A stretch of 11,357 nucleotides of DNA from CAYTSW01 sp964440605 (GCA_964440605.1 CAYTSW010000088.1:1-11357); one strand, 5' to 3'; shown: positions 1-8,500, counted from the stretch's first letter. Program-made: numbers and translations. The notes: generated by a model from the sequence alone, not told the origin.

Positions 1-1422
1 GACCACCCCCGCGAGCACTGCGGCGTCTTCGCCATCTGGGGCGATCAGCACCCCGCCCGCCAAGCTTATCTGGGGCTGTTTACCCTCCAGCACCGCGGGC
101 AGGAATCGGCCGGCATCGCGGTCACCGACCGGACGACGCTGCACCGTCGGGGCGGGATGGGGCTGGTGTCCGCGGTCTTTGACGCCGAGACGCTCGACGA
201 GCTCGATCGGCTCGCCCTGGCGAACGCCGACCAGGTCGGGGCGATCGGGCACAACCGCTACTCGACGACGGGCCTCTCCGCCGCCGACAACATTCAGCCG
301 TTTATCGGACACTTCGCCGGCGGGCCGGTCGCCATAGCTCACAACGGCAACATCACCAACGCGAGGTTGCTCCGAGGAGAGCTCGAGTCGCACGGCCGCG
401 CATTTTTCTCGTCCTCGGACACCGAAGTCGTGCTCCAACTCCTAGCCGCCAGCGAGCAGGCCGACCCCCTCGCCGACGCCCTGTCGCGGCTGGAGGGCGC
501 GTTTTCCCTGGCGTTTCTGTTCAACGACCGCGTCGAGCTTGCGCGTGATCCGTTCGGGTGGCGCCCGCTGGTTGTGGGCCGGTTCCCGTCGGGCGTGTAC
601 GTCGCCGCCAGCGAAACCGTGTCGCTCGACGCTATCGGGGCGACCACTATCCGCGAGGTGGAGCCGGGCGAGATCGTCACGCTGTCCGAGCGCGGGTTGG
701 AGACGCGCCGCTTCGCGCCCGCCGATCGCCCGACCGCCCACTGCGTCTTCGAGCACGTCTACTTCGCCTCGCCCGCGTCGAAGGTGTTCGGCTCGACTGT
801 GCAGACGGTTCGGGAGCGTTTCGGCGAGCGGTTGGCCGCCGAGTCGCCCGTTGACGCGGACCTCGTGGCCCCCATGCCCGACTCGGGCCGTTCGGCGGCG
901 ACGGGGTACGCCCGCGCCTCGCACATTCCCTACCGCGAAGCCATCATCCCGAACCGGTATGTCGGGCGCACGTTCATCAAGCCAACGGGCGACGAGCGCG
1001 CCGCCGCGGTGCGCGCGAAGCTGAACATCGTCTCGGACATCGTTTCCGGCCAGCGGGTGATCGTCGTGGACGACTCGATCGTTCGCGGCACGACCACGCG
1101 TCTGAAGATGGACCAACTCCGCGCTGCGGGCGCGCGCGAGATCCACCTGCGCATCTCGTGCCCCCCCATCAAGCACCCGTGCTTCTTCGGGGTCGACTTT
1201 CCGGATCGGGACCAGCTCGTCGCCCACAACCGCTCGGTCGATGACATCGCGCAGTTGCTCGGCGTGGACTCGCTGGCGTTCCTCTCTCTGGAGGGTCTGC
1301 TCGAGGTCGTCGGCACGCCGGAGGTTCCCAGCTCGCGCTACTGCCACGCCTGTTTCAGCGGGTCGTACCCCATCACCATCGAGGGCGAGCGCCGCAAGGA
1401 CGCTCTGCTCAAGAACTGCTGA
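1..1422 (+). CDS. purF: Amidophosphoribosyltransferase (glutamine PRPP amidotransferase), 5' end cut by window
   Basis: It catalyses the first committed step of purine synthesis, PRPP plus glutamine to phosphoribosylamine. The reading frame is open from base 1, giving 473 visible residues; the start codon and a few propeptide residues lie outside. The motif EHCGVFAIWG places the expected N-terminal nucleophile at Cys7, so the protein should be processed just before it. The class II glutamine amidotransferase domain covers about residues 7-235 (LQHRGQESAGIA, GHNRYST, HNGNITN). The phosphoribosyltransferase domain follows, with the PRPP motif VIVVDDSIVRGTT at 353-365. Four cysteines, Cys248, Cys394, Cys448 and Cys451, sit where the [4Fe-4S] ligands of Bacillus-type PurF lie (HCVFEH, HPCFFG, YCHACF), so this is predicted to be the iron-sulfur form. 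The C-terminus is complete. The next gene starts 57 bp later in the same frame, with only this TGA stop between them. Confidence 0.97.
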   Translation, partial: DHPREHCGVFAIWGDQHPARQAYLGLFTLQHRGQESAGIAVTDRTTLHRRGGMGLVSAVFDAETLDELDRLALANADQVGAIGHNRYSTTGLSAADNIQPFIGHFAGGPVAIAHNGNITNARLLRGELESHGRAFFSSSDTEVVLQLLAASEQADPLADALSRLEGAFSLAFLFNDRVELARDPFGWRPLVVGRFPSGVYVAASETVSLDAIGATTIREVEPGEIVTLSERGLETRRFAPADRPTAHCVFEHVYFASPASKVFGSTVQTVRERFGERLAAESPVDADLVAPMPDSGRSAATGYARASHIPYREAIIPNRYVGRTFIKPTGDERAAAVRAKLNIVSDIVSGQRVIVVDDSIVRGTTTRLKMDQLRAAGAREIHLRISCPPIKHPCFFGVDFPDRDQLVAHNRSVDDIAQLLGVDSLAFLSLEGLLEVVGTPEVPSSRYCHACFSGSYPITIEGERRKDALLKNC

Positions 1423-1479
1423 CCGCCCCGATGCAGCCCGGGTGAACCCGATGGGTGTCTCGACTCCTACAGTGACAGA

Positions 1480-2556
1480 ATGAGCGGCGCGTACACGGGC
1501 ATGCCGTCCTCAGCGGGCGGCGACGTCATCACCGAGAACCGGTCCTGCCAGGGGTGCGGCTACAACCTTCGCGGCCTGCGCGTGGGGGGCCAGTGCCCCG
1601 AGTGCGGGCGTGGCATCGCCCTGCCGCGGCTCAAGAAAGTCGACTTCCTTGGCGATGCGCCCGACGCCTGGATCGGGCTCTTCCTCGTCGGCTTGCTGAT
1701 GATGATCGCCGGAGGGCTCGCCGGGACGTTCGGGCTGATCATCGGGAGGCTGTTCGGGAGTCTCGAGACGATGATCGTCTCGGTCGCCGGGTCCGGGCTG
1801 TGGGTTGCCGGGACGATGCTCGCGACGCGTCGGCGTCCGCCCACGCCCGAGATCGACCGGCGCGAGCACGGTCGGGCCGAGTGGTCCAACCTCCGGCTCG
1901 TCGTGCGCGGCACGCAGTCCTTCGCGGTGCTGGCGAGCGGTTTGGCGCTCACGGCCTTCCTCACGCAGTCGGCGATCGTGGACTGGCTGACGTTTGTCAG
2001 CATCATGGTGGTCATCGCGGGCTTTGTGCCGCTGTGCGTCTATCTCTCCAACATCGCGAACTGGGCTTCGGACGACCAGAGCACGATGCAGTTCATGAGC
2101 GTGGGCATCGGCATCGGTGCGTTCGGGCTGCTGGTGTCGTTCTTCTACACGCCGCTGCAACTGCCGCTGGGCTTTTTCATTCTGTTCTTGGGCATCCCGG
2201 GCCTGCTGATATGCGTGGCGTGGATGTTCTTCCTGTTGATCCAGTTGTACAACAGCGCCTTGTGGGCGAAGCGCAACTCGCGTCACGCCGCGGACCGCGA
2301 CGCGCGGATGGCCGAGCGCGCCCGCCGGGAAGCCGAAGCCGCACGCATCGATGGCACACACCTCGAGCCGATCCACGACCAGCCGGACCCGCACCTGCTG
2401 GCGTCGATCGAAGCCACGCACGAGGAGTGGTCGCGTCAGCAGTTCCGCGAGGGCGAGCTCGAGGTGCCCGACGGCCCCCGCCCGGGCCGGCATCACCAGC
2501 GCGAGATCACAAAGTCAGACGACGCAACGCCTTACGATCTCGAGGACGACGACTGA
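1480..2556 (+). CDS. Zinc-ribbon, six-helix membrane protein of unknown function
   Basis: I do not recognise a named family. The 358-residue protein opens with a four-cysteine ribbon, Cys23-x2-Cys26 and Cys39-x2-Cys42, in the form CQGCGYNLRGL...CPECG. This form is widespread in Phycisphaerae membrane proteins and is probably a zinc-binding knuckle. About six hydrophobic segments follow, near residues 64-88, 97-115, 145-163, 169-190, 205-223 and 229-256. The tail from about 264 to 358 is charged, rich in Arg, Glu, Asp and His, and probably cytoplasmic. No signal peptide or catalytic motif is visible. ATG at 1480 is the first in-frame start after the purF stop, but no clear Shine-Dalgarno precedes it; Met8 is an alternative. 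It may be cotranscribed with purF (57-bp gap), but nothing in the protein points to purine metabolism. The coding call is firm because the hydrophobic pattern and ribbon are coherent; the function is unknown. Confidence 0.85.
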   Translation: MSGAYTGMPSSAGGDVITENRSCQGCGYNLRGLRVGGQCPECGRGIALPRLKKVDFLGDAPDAWIGLFLVGLLMMIAGGLAGTFGLIIGRLFGSLETMIVSVAGSGLWVAGTMLATRRRPPTPEIDRREHGRAEWSNLRLVVRGTQSFAVLASGLALTAFLTQSAIVDWLTFVSIMVVIAGFVPLCVYLSNIANWASDDQSTMQFMSVGIGIGAFGLLVSFFYTPLQLPLGFFILFLGIPGLLICVAWMFFLLIQLYNSALWAKRNSRHAADRDARMAERARREAEAARIDGTHLEPIHDQPDPHLLASIEATHEEWSRQQFREGELEVPDGPRPGRHHQREITKSDDATPYDLEDDD

Positions 2557-2606
2557 CCCTCTCGCTCTCCCTGTTCTCGCGTGCGCCCGACCGGGAGCCT
2601 GCCGCC

Positions 2607-2710
2607 TTCGGGTGACAGGGTGTCCACCGAAGTAGGCACCCGCTAACCGTTGGGTGGCGTCATCCGGGCGCTTCTGCTCTGCTACACATTGCTCCGGGGC
2701 TTGACGCCCC
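2607..2710. other. Gap with weak inverted repeats between two + strand genes
   Basis: The 203-bp gap between 2556 and 2760 holds several short inverted repeats but no convincing terminator. TTCGG at 2607-2611 can pair with CCGAA at 2627-2631, CACCC at 2637-2641 with GGGTG at 2652-2656, and GGGGC at 2696-2700 with GCCCC at 2706-2710. None is followed by a T-run. A 10-bp palindrome, GCTCGCGAGC, lies at 2722-2731, just upstream of the next ribosome binding site. I found no promoter with two good boxes. A gap of this length suggests that the oxidoreductase gene at 2760 begins a new transcription unit. Confidence 0.25.
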
Positions 2711-2746
2711 ACGAGACGCTCGCTCGCGAGCATCCATCGCCCGCCT

Positions 2747-2752
2747 GGAGGA
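2747..2752 (+). promoter_or_regulatory. Shine-Dalgarno for the oxidoreductase gene at 2760
   Basis: GGAGGA lies 7 nt before the GTG at 2760-2762 and supports that GTG as the start. No better in-frame start lies nearby. Confidence 0.75.
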
Positions 2753-2759
2753 CGGCTCC

Positions 2760-3857
2760 GTGACCACGCAACCCGCCCAAGCCGCTGAGCCAAAGGCCGA
2801 AGCCCCACCCCGCACCCTCCGCTGCGCGGTCGTAGGAGTCGGGCGGATGGGCCAGCATCATGCGCGCAAGTACGCGAAGCTCGACAACGTCGAACTCGTC
2901 GCCGTGGTGGACGAGAGCGAAGACCGTCGGGAGACGCTCGCCGACTCGCTCGGGTGTGAGGCGTTCGCCAGCGAGCGGGCGCTGCTCGATCTGGACATCG
3001 ACGCGGTGTCGGTCGCGGTGCCCACGACGTACCACCTCGCGTGCGCGACGCCGCTGCTGGAAGCGGGGATCGCCTGCCTGATCGAGAAGCCTCTGGCGAA
3101 CGACGGCGCCGAGGCGCGCGCGATCGCCGACCTGGCCGAGCGCACCGGGGCGGTGCTGATGGTGGGCCACATCGAGCGGTTCAACCCGGCGGTGCTCGCC
3201 TTGCAGCGTGCGGCCGCGTCGGGCGACGACCGCTCCCCCGCGGGCGACGTGCGCACGTTCTTGCCGCGGTTCGTCGAGGTGCACCGGGTCAGCCCGATGA
3301 CCTTCCGCTCGGTGGACGTCTCGGTCGTCATGGACATGATGATCCACGACCTCGACGTGGTGCTGTGGCTGATGGGCGGGCGCGAGCCCGACCGCGTCGA
3401 GGCGTCGGCGGTGCCGGTGCTGACCGAGCACGAGGACGTCTGCAACGCGCGGCTCGTCTTCAACCGGCCCGAAGGCACGTGCGTCGCGAACATCACCGCG
3501 AGCCGGCTCGCGTTCAAGACCGAGCGCAAGACGCGGATCATTGGGGAGCAGGCGTACGTCTCGATCGACTACGCCCGCAAGACGGGGGTGCTGGTGCGTA
3601 AGACGGCGAACCAGGTGCAGATGGACGAGATCCGCGAGGCCCTGCGCACCGGTGCCGACCTTTCCGACCTGGACTACTCCGACCTCGTCGCCATCGAGCC
3701 CCTGGAGCTCGAGGGCGTCGACCAGCTCGAGCAGGAGATCAGCGCCTTCCTGCACTGCGTCCGCACGGGCGAGCGCCCGCCGATCGACGCTCAGGCCGGC
3801 TTCGCTGCCGTCCGCACCGCTGAACGGATCATCGAGGCGGCCCGGGCCTCCCGCTGA
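2760..3857 (+). CDS. Gfo/Idh/MocA oxidoreductase, resembling UDP-GlcNAc 3-dehydrogenase (GnnA-like)
   Basis: This is a 365-residue NAD(P)-dependent sugar oxidoreductase. The Rossmann fold starts at about residue 21, with GVGRMG at 26-31. The catalytic-loop EKP is at 109-111 (Lys110), and the C-terminal alpha/beta domain carries HDLD at 196-199. Two further stretches, VGHIERFNPAV (135-145) and the later NITASRLAFKTERKTRI, are from memory typical of the subgroup that oxidises the 3-hydroxyl of UDP-GlcNAc. That reaction is the first step to 3-amino sugars such as those in some lipid A molecules. The subgroup assignment is an inference, and no aminotransferase or lpx gene lies in the window to support it. 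The first 20 residues are a low-complexity Ala/Pro/Glu extension. The start is GTG, set by the GGAGGA before it. An alternative is another sugar or inositol dehydrogenase of the same superfamily. Confidence 0.9.
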   Translation: MTTQPAQAAEPKAEAPPRTLRCAVVGVGRMGQHHARKYAKLDNVELVAVVDESEDRRETLADSLGCEAFASERALLDLDIDAVSVAVPTTYHLACATPLLEAGIACLIEKPLANDGAEARAIADLAERTGAVLMVGHIERFNPAVLALQRAAASGDDRSPAGDVRTFLPRFVEVHRVSPMTFRSVDVSVVMDMMIHDLDVVLWLMGGREPDRVEASAVPVLTEHEDVCNARLVFNRPEGTCVANITASRLAFKTERKTRIIGEQAYVSIDYARKTGVLVRKTANQVQMDEIREALRTGADLSDLDYSDLVAIEPLELEGVDQLEQEISAFLHCVRTGERPPIDAQAGFAAVRTAERIIEAARASR

Positions 3858-3948
3858 CCGCTTGTTGACCGCCCGGAATCCGTGCGTGCGTCCCGAGCGT
3901 CGGTGTGTGCTGCTTCGGCGACTCCCCCCGCTATCATCCCCGCCCACG

Positions 3949-3956
3949 AAGGAGGA
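3949..3956 (+). promoter_or_regulatory. Shine-Dalgarno that fixes the atpC start
   Basis: AAGGAGGA is almost the full anti-Shine-Dalgarno complement and lies 8 nt before GTG at 3965. It rules out the longer reading from ATG at 3905, whose first 20 residues would be translated leader. Confidence 0.85.
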
Positions 3957-3964
3957 CCCCCGCT

Positions 3965-4369
3965 GTGCCCGACAACGCCATCCGCTGCACGCTGATCACA
4001 CCCGAAGCCCGCGTCCTTGACGAGGGCGCGACATACGTCGACGCCCCGCTCTGGGACGGCCAAGCCGGCTTCCAGGCCAATCGCGCCCCCATCGTCGCCA
4101 AGCTCGGCACGGGCGAACTGCGGGTCGACCTCGCCTCGGGCGAAACCAAGCGCTGGTTCATCGACGGCGGTTTCCTTCAGAACCTGGGCGGCACGGTGAA
4201 GATCCTCGCCAAGAGCGCCATCGCCGCCGAGAAGATCACCGTCGAGGAGGCCCGCGCCGAGCTGGCCGAGGCCAACGCCCGCACTGCGCCGGACGGCAAG
4301 CAGATGGACGCGATCACGCACCAGCGTCATCGGGCCCAGGCCAAGCTCTCGATGGCGACGAAGCGCTGA
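3965..4369 (+). CDS. atpC: F1F0-ATP synthase epsilon subunit
   Basis: This is the small central-stalk subunit that couples rotor movement to F1 and can inhibit ATP hydrolysis. At 134 residues the length is normal for the family. The N-terminal beta-sandwich (about residues 5-85) shows LITPEARVLDEGATYVDAP, then DGQAGFQANRAPIVAKLGTG at 31-50, matching the family's G-x-x-G-x-x-x-x-x-A/H-x-P turn. WFIDGGFLQN at 64-73 follows. The C-terminal helical hairpin (about 88-134) is Ala- and Glu-rich. The GTG start is chosen for its strong Shine-Dalgarno. The position is unusual: no atpD or other ATP synthase gene adjoins it. It follows one Gfo/Idh/MocA gene by 107 bp and is tightly coupled to a second one downstream (5-bp gap). 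It could be the sole epsilon gene, displaced from the atp operon, or an extra copy; this window cannot decide. Confidence 0.92.
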   Translation: MPDNAIRCTLITPEARVLDEGATYVDAPLWDGQAGFQANRAPIVAKLGTGELRVDLASGETKRWFIDGGFLQNLGGTVKILAKSAIAAEKITVEEARAELAEANARTAPDGKQMDAITHQRHRAQAKLSMATKR

Positions 4370-4374
4370 GCGCG

Positions 4375-5430
4375 GTGACCGCCGACGCGCACCAAGGCGC
4401 TCGACCGCTGCGCTGGGGCGTGCTGGGCACGGGTCTGATCGCCGAGAAGGTCGTGCCGTTGATCGAGGCCTCGCGGGGCTCGACGGTGGTGGCGGTCGGT
4501 TCGCGGTCGGTTGATCGTGCCACCGATTTTGCGCGTCGGCTCGACCGCGACGACCTGTTCACCACCGGCTACGACGGCGTGCTCGAGCGCGAGGACGTCG
4601 ACGCGGTGTACGTCACGCTGCCGAACCACCTGCACGTGCCGTGGTCCGTCCGCGCGATGGACGCGGGCAAGCACGTGCTGTGCGAGAAGCCGCTGAGCGC
4701 GACGAGGGCGGGGGCGGAGCGTGTCGGCGCGGCGTCGCGGCAGAACGAGCGCGTCGCGGACGAGGGATTCATGTACCGCTGGCATCCGCACATGGTGCAG
4801 CTCATGAAGCTCGCGCACGATGCGGAGTCGGTCATCGGGCCGCTGAAGCGCGTGCGGTGCGCGTTCAGCGTCGTGCAGAAGGACGAACGCATCCTCGCGA
4901 CGCGGCTCAGCCACGCGATGCACGGCGGCGCGCTGATGGACCTCGGGTGCTACTGCGTCAGTTTGCTCGAGGCGATCGATCAACAGACGCCGAGCATCGA
5001 GCACGTCGAGGCCCGCCTCGCCGATCCTCAGCCGGGCGAGACGCATGGGGTGAATGTCGACATGAAATGGAGCGGGAGGCTCGGCTCGGGCGTGCCGTTC
5101 GCCGCCGAGTGCTCGATCGTGGACTTTCGAGGGGTGCACGTGACGCTCGAGGGCGAATGGGCGACGGCTCGCACGGGCTGGCCCTGGGCGCCACCGGCGG
5201 ACCGCGTCGAGATCGCGCTGACGACGCCCGACGGCGAGGAGCTCGACCCGCTGGTGACCGAAGACGGAGGCGACAAGTTCACGCTCCAGTTCGAGGCGTT
5301 TGAGAGTCTGGTCGAGCTCGGCGCGGATGACGCGGGGCTCGACGCCGCGGTGCGCCGGGCGGGAGTGATCGAGACGCTGCTGGAGCGGGCGGGGGTGGAG
5401 CGGTTTCCCGAGCATTCGGCGACGGTGTGA
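4375..5430 (+). CDS. Gfo/Idh/MocA oxidoreductase, dihydrodiol/xylose dehydrogenase type
   Basis: This is a 351-residue NAD(P)-dependent oxidoreductase, distinct in sequence from the one at 2760. The nucleotide-binding loop is GVLGTGLIA at 15-23, followed by PNHLH at 83-87 and the catalytic-loop EKP at 104-106 (Lys105). EGFMYRWHP at 130-138 and ALMDLGCY at 186-193 are the marks of the subgroup that holds D-xylose 1-dehydrogenase (NADP) and dimeric dihydrodiol dehydrogenase. The Tyr of DLGCY corresponds to the proposed acid-base residue of that subgroup. The true substrate cannot be read from sequence; an aldose is the plausible guess. The start is GTG 5 bp after the atpC stop, without a strong Shine-Dalgarno, so translation is probably coupled to atpC. 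The gene ends just before the palindrome cluster that separates it from the convergent carB. Confidence 0.9.
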   Translation: MTADAHQGARPLRWGVLGTGLIAEKVVPLIEASRGSTVVAVGSRSVDRATDFARRLDRDDLFTTGYDGVLEREDVDAVYVTLPNHLHVPWSVRAMDAGKHVLCEKPLSATRAGAERVGAASRQNERVADEGFMYRWHPHMVQLMKLAHDAESVIGPLKRVRCAFSVVQKDERILATRLSHAMHGGALMDLGCYCVSLLEAIDQQTPSIEHVEARLADPQPGETHGVNVDMKWSGRLGSGVPFAAECSIVDFRGVHVTLEGEWATARTGWPWAPPADRVEIALTTPDGEELDPLVTEDGGDKFTLQFEAFESLVELGADDAGLDAAVRRAGVIETLLERAGVERFPEHSATV

Positions 5431-5461
5431 GCCGAAGTCGTTAGGTGCCGTGATCGGTTGC

Positions 5462-5489
5462 CACTGACCTCGGCTTTGGGAGGTCAGTG
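5462..5489. repeat. Hairpin 1 of the palindrome cluster (10-bp perfect stem)
   Basis: CACTGACCTC at 5462-5471 pairs perfectly with GAGGTCAGTG at 5480-5489 around the 8-nt loop GGCTTTGG. No T-run follows on either strand, so it is not a classical intrinsic terminator, although it may slow or end convergent transcription. Confidence 0.75.
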
Positions 5490-5508
5490 TGTCGGGCGGA
5501 TGCTGGGG

Positions 5509-5534
5509 CACTGACCGGCAGAGCCAGGTCAGTG
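5509..5534. repeat. Hairpin 2 of the palindrome cluster (8-bp perfect stem)
   Basis: CACTGACC at 5509-5516 pairs with GGTCAGTG at 5527-5534. An inner GGC/GCC pair can extend the stem past a one-base bulge. It carries the same stem word as hairpin 1 but a different loop, as expected for repeated units rather than one chance inverted repeat. Confidence 0.7.
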
Positions 5535-5546
5535 GCACCCGACGCA

Positions 5547-8500
5547 TCAACTGCCGAGCGCTGCGTACTCGTTCCAACTGCGTGCCTTGATGTCGCCCGG
5601 CTTGGTGCGGATGACGGCTTCGATGAGGCGTTGGGCGGCTTGGCGGTTGGTGATCAGCGGGACGTTGTAGTCGACGGCGGCGCGGCGGATCATGTAGCCG
5701 TTGGTCAGCTCGTCCACGCGGTTGTTCGACGGGATGTTGATTACGAGGTCGAAGTCGCGCGAGCGCAGGAGGTCGACGGCGTTGGGCTTCTCGTCGCCTA
5801 AAGGCCAGGCGGCGAACTCGCACTCCACGCCGTTCTCGGCGAAGAAGATCGCGGTGCCTTCGGTCGCGGCGAGGCGGACACCGGTGGCGCCGAGCTTGCG
5901 CACGACGGGGAGCATCTCGGCCTTGGCCTCGATGGGCCCGAGCGAGAGCATGACGGCGCGCAGGGGGAAGCGATACCCGACGGATTCGAGACTCTTGAGG
6001 AAGGCCTCGTCGAAGTCGTCGCCCAGGCAGCCGACCTCGCCGGTGGAGGCCATCTCGACGCCGAGGGTGGGGTCGGCGCCGTCGAGTCGGCCGAAGCTGA
6101 ACTGCGGCGCCTTGACGCCGACGTGGTTGAGCTCGAAGACGGAGCTGTCGGGCTTCTTGACGCGCTGGCCGGCGATGACCCTGGTCGCGATCTCGATGAA
6201 GTTCTGCTTGATGACCTTGGAGACGAAGGGAAACGAGCGCGACGCGCGGAGGTTGCATTCGATGACCTTCACCGCGTTGTCCTTGGCGATGAACTGGAAG
6301 TTGATCGGCCCATTGGTGCGCAGCTTTTTGGCGATGCGCCGTGCGATGAGGCGCACCTGGCGGATGGTCTCCTGATACGTGCGCTGGGGCGGGAAGACGA
6401 GCGTGGCGTCGCCCGAGTGGACGCCGGCGTTCTCGACGTGTTCGGAGATGGCGTAAACGATGACCTCGCCGTCCTGGGCCACGGCGTCGTACTCGATCTC
6501 CTTGGCGTTCTCGAGGTAGTTGCTGATCACCGTGGGGTATTCGGGCGAGACGCGGGCGGCGCGCTGGAGGTAGGTGCGCAGCTCGTCGTCGCTCGTCGCG
6601 ACCGCCATCGCGGCACCGCTGAGCACGTACGACGGGCGCACGAGCACCGGGTAGCCCACGCTCTGCGCGAACGCGACGGCCTCCTCGAGCGATCGCGCCT
6701 CGATCCACTCGGGCTGGTCGATGCCCAGCTCGTCGAGCAGGCTGGAAAACTTGTGGCGGTTCTCGGCGCGGTCGATGTCTTCTGGCGAGGTGCCGAGCAC
6801 GTTGATGCCGGCGTGGTGGAGCTTGATAGCGAGGTTGTTGGCGATCTGCCCGCCCATCGAGACGACGACGCCCTTGGGACGCAGCTTGTCGTGCAGCTCG
6901 CGGACGGACTCGAAGCTGATCTCGTCGAAGACGAGTTGGTGGAACTCGTCGTAGTCGGTGCTGACCGTCTCGGGGTTGTAGTTGAGCATGACCGTCTGGT
7001 AGCCCAGCTTGCGGAGCGTGAGGCCCGCGGTGACGCAGCACCAGTCGAACTCGACGGAGCAGCCGATGCGGTAGGCGCCCGAGCCGAGCAGGAGGACGGC
7101 GTTCTCGAGCGGGAGGTCGACGTCATCGCGCTCGCCGTTGTAGGTGAGGTAGAGGTAGTTTGTCTGCGCGGGGTACTCGGCGGCGAGCGTGTCGATCTGG
7201 CGCAGGACGGGCTTGATGCCGGCGGCCTGGCGACGCTCGCGCACCGCGTCCTCACTGTGTCCGGTGAGGCGGACGACCTGTTTGTCGGAGAAGCCGCGGC
7301 GTTTGGCCTCCCGCAGCAGATGGGCGTCTATCGGTTCGCCTTGCTTGCTTGAGCGCAGTTGCTCGGCGATGCGCACGACGCCGGCGATCTTCTCGAGGAA
7401 CCACTCGTCGACGTGCGTGAGTTCGTGAACGCGCTGGACGGTGTAGCCATGCTCGAGCGCTTCGACGATGGTGAAGATGCGCTCCTCGGTGGGCTCGGCG
7501 AGTTCGCGGTCGAGGTCTTCAGGGGTGTAGGGCTCGTTGGCGACCAGGCCGTGGCGGCCGGTGTCGAGCATGCGCAGGGCCTTCTGGATGGCTTCTTCGA
7601 AGGTGCGCCCGATGGACATGACCTCGCCGACGGACTTCATGCCCGAGCCGAGGCGTCGGCTGACGCCTCGGAACTTCTTGAGGTCCCAGCGCGGGGCCTT
7701 GACGACGCAGTAGTCGAGGGCGGGCTCGAAGAAGGCGCTGGTGACGCCTGTGATCGCGTTGGGCAGCTCGTGCAGGCCGTGGCCCAGCGCGAGCTTGGCG
7801 GCAACGGCGGCGAGGGGGTAGCCCGTCGCCTTGGAGGCGAGCGCCGAAGAGCGCGAGAGGCGCGCGTTGACTTCGATAATGCGGTAGCTCTCGCGTTCGG
7901 GGTCGAGGGCGAACTGGATGTTGCACTCGCCGACGACGCCGAGGTGCCGGATCACGCGGATCGCGACCTCGCGGAGCATGTGGTACTCGCGGTTGGAGAG
8001 GGTCTGGCTGGGGCAGACGACGATGGACTCGCCGGTGTGGATGCCCAGCGGGTCGAAGTTCTCCATGTTGCAAATGGTCAGGCAGTTGTCGTGCCGGTCG
8101 CGGACGACCTCGTACTCGATTTCCTTCCAACCGCGCAGATACTCCTCAATGAGCACCTGCGGGGCGTGCGCGAGCGCCTTGCCGACGAGTTCCTCCAGCT
8201 CTTCGGGCGTTTGGCAGACGCCCGAGCCGAGCCCGCCCAGCGCGAAGCCGACGCGGGCCATGATCGGATAGCCGAGGGTGTTGGCGATGTCGAGCGCCTG
8301 CTCGAGGGTGGTCGCGGCCTTGCTCGCGGGATAGAGCGCCTGGCACTCGTCGAGGCGGGCGATGAATCGTTCGCGGTCTTCGGTGTCGCGGATGACGTCG
8401 ACGGGCGTGCCGAGCACCCGCACGCCGTGCTTGGCGAGCACGCCCGACTCGTCGAGCTCCATGCCGCAGTTGAGCGCGGTCTGGCCACCGAAGGCGAGCA

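Larger units (their letters stand above)
5444..5539. repeat. REP/BIME-like palindrome cluster between convergent genes
   Basis: The 116-bp gap between the 3' ends of the oxidoreductase and carB contains four copies of the word CACTGACC(T), two in each orientation. TGCCACTGACCT at 5459-5470 has a perfect 12-bp inverted copy, AGGTCAGTGGCA, at 5526-5537. GGTGCC at 5444-5449 is likewise mirrored by GGCACC at 5534-5539. Two local hairpins are nested inside. Such paired palindromes resemble the extragenic repeats mobilised or spread by REP-associated transposases. Other copies would lie outside the window, so repetitiveness is an inference. They could also protect or end both mRNAs. Confidence 0.7.

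Noticed and set aside
2701..2706. TTGACG as a -35 box for the gene at 2760
   Set aside because: It sits in a short inverted repeat, and the sequence 17 bp downstream (TCGCGA) does not resemble a -10 box.
3932..3937. TATCAT as a -10 box for atpC
   Set aside because: No acceptable -35 box lies 16-18 bp upstream, and the implied transcript would begin only a few bases before the Shine-Dalgarno. A chance match is as likely.
442..3947. Long - strand open frames opposite purF, the zinc-ribbon gene and the first oxidoreductase
   Set aside because: All are complements of well-supported + strand genes. They have skewed Arg/Ala/Asp composition and no ribosome binding site or motif.
3905..3964. Longer atpC beginning at ATG 3905
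   Set aside because: The added 20 residues are Pro/Arg-rich and unlike any epsilon subunit, and the strong Shine-Dalgarno at 3949-3956 would lie inside them.
5462..5534. The convergent hairpins as classical rho-independent terminators
   Set aside because: Neither stem is followed by a T-run on either strand, and the same stem word recurs four times, which fits a repeated palindromic unit better. A terminating effect is not excluded.
4327..7041. 904-codon open frame on the - strand
   Set aside because: It lies out of frame over carB and antisense to the oxidoreductase at 4375. Its translation is Arg/His/Pro-rich with no family motif, as expected for a shadow in GC-rich coding DNA.
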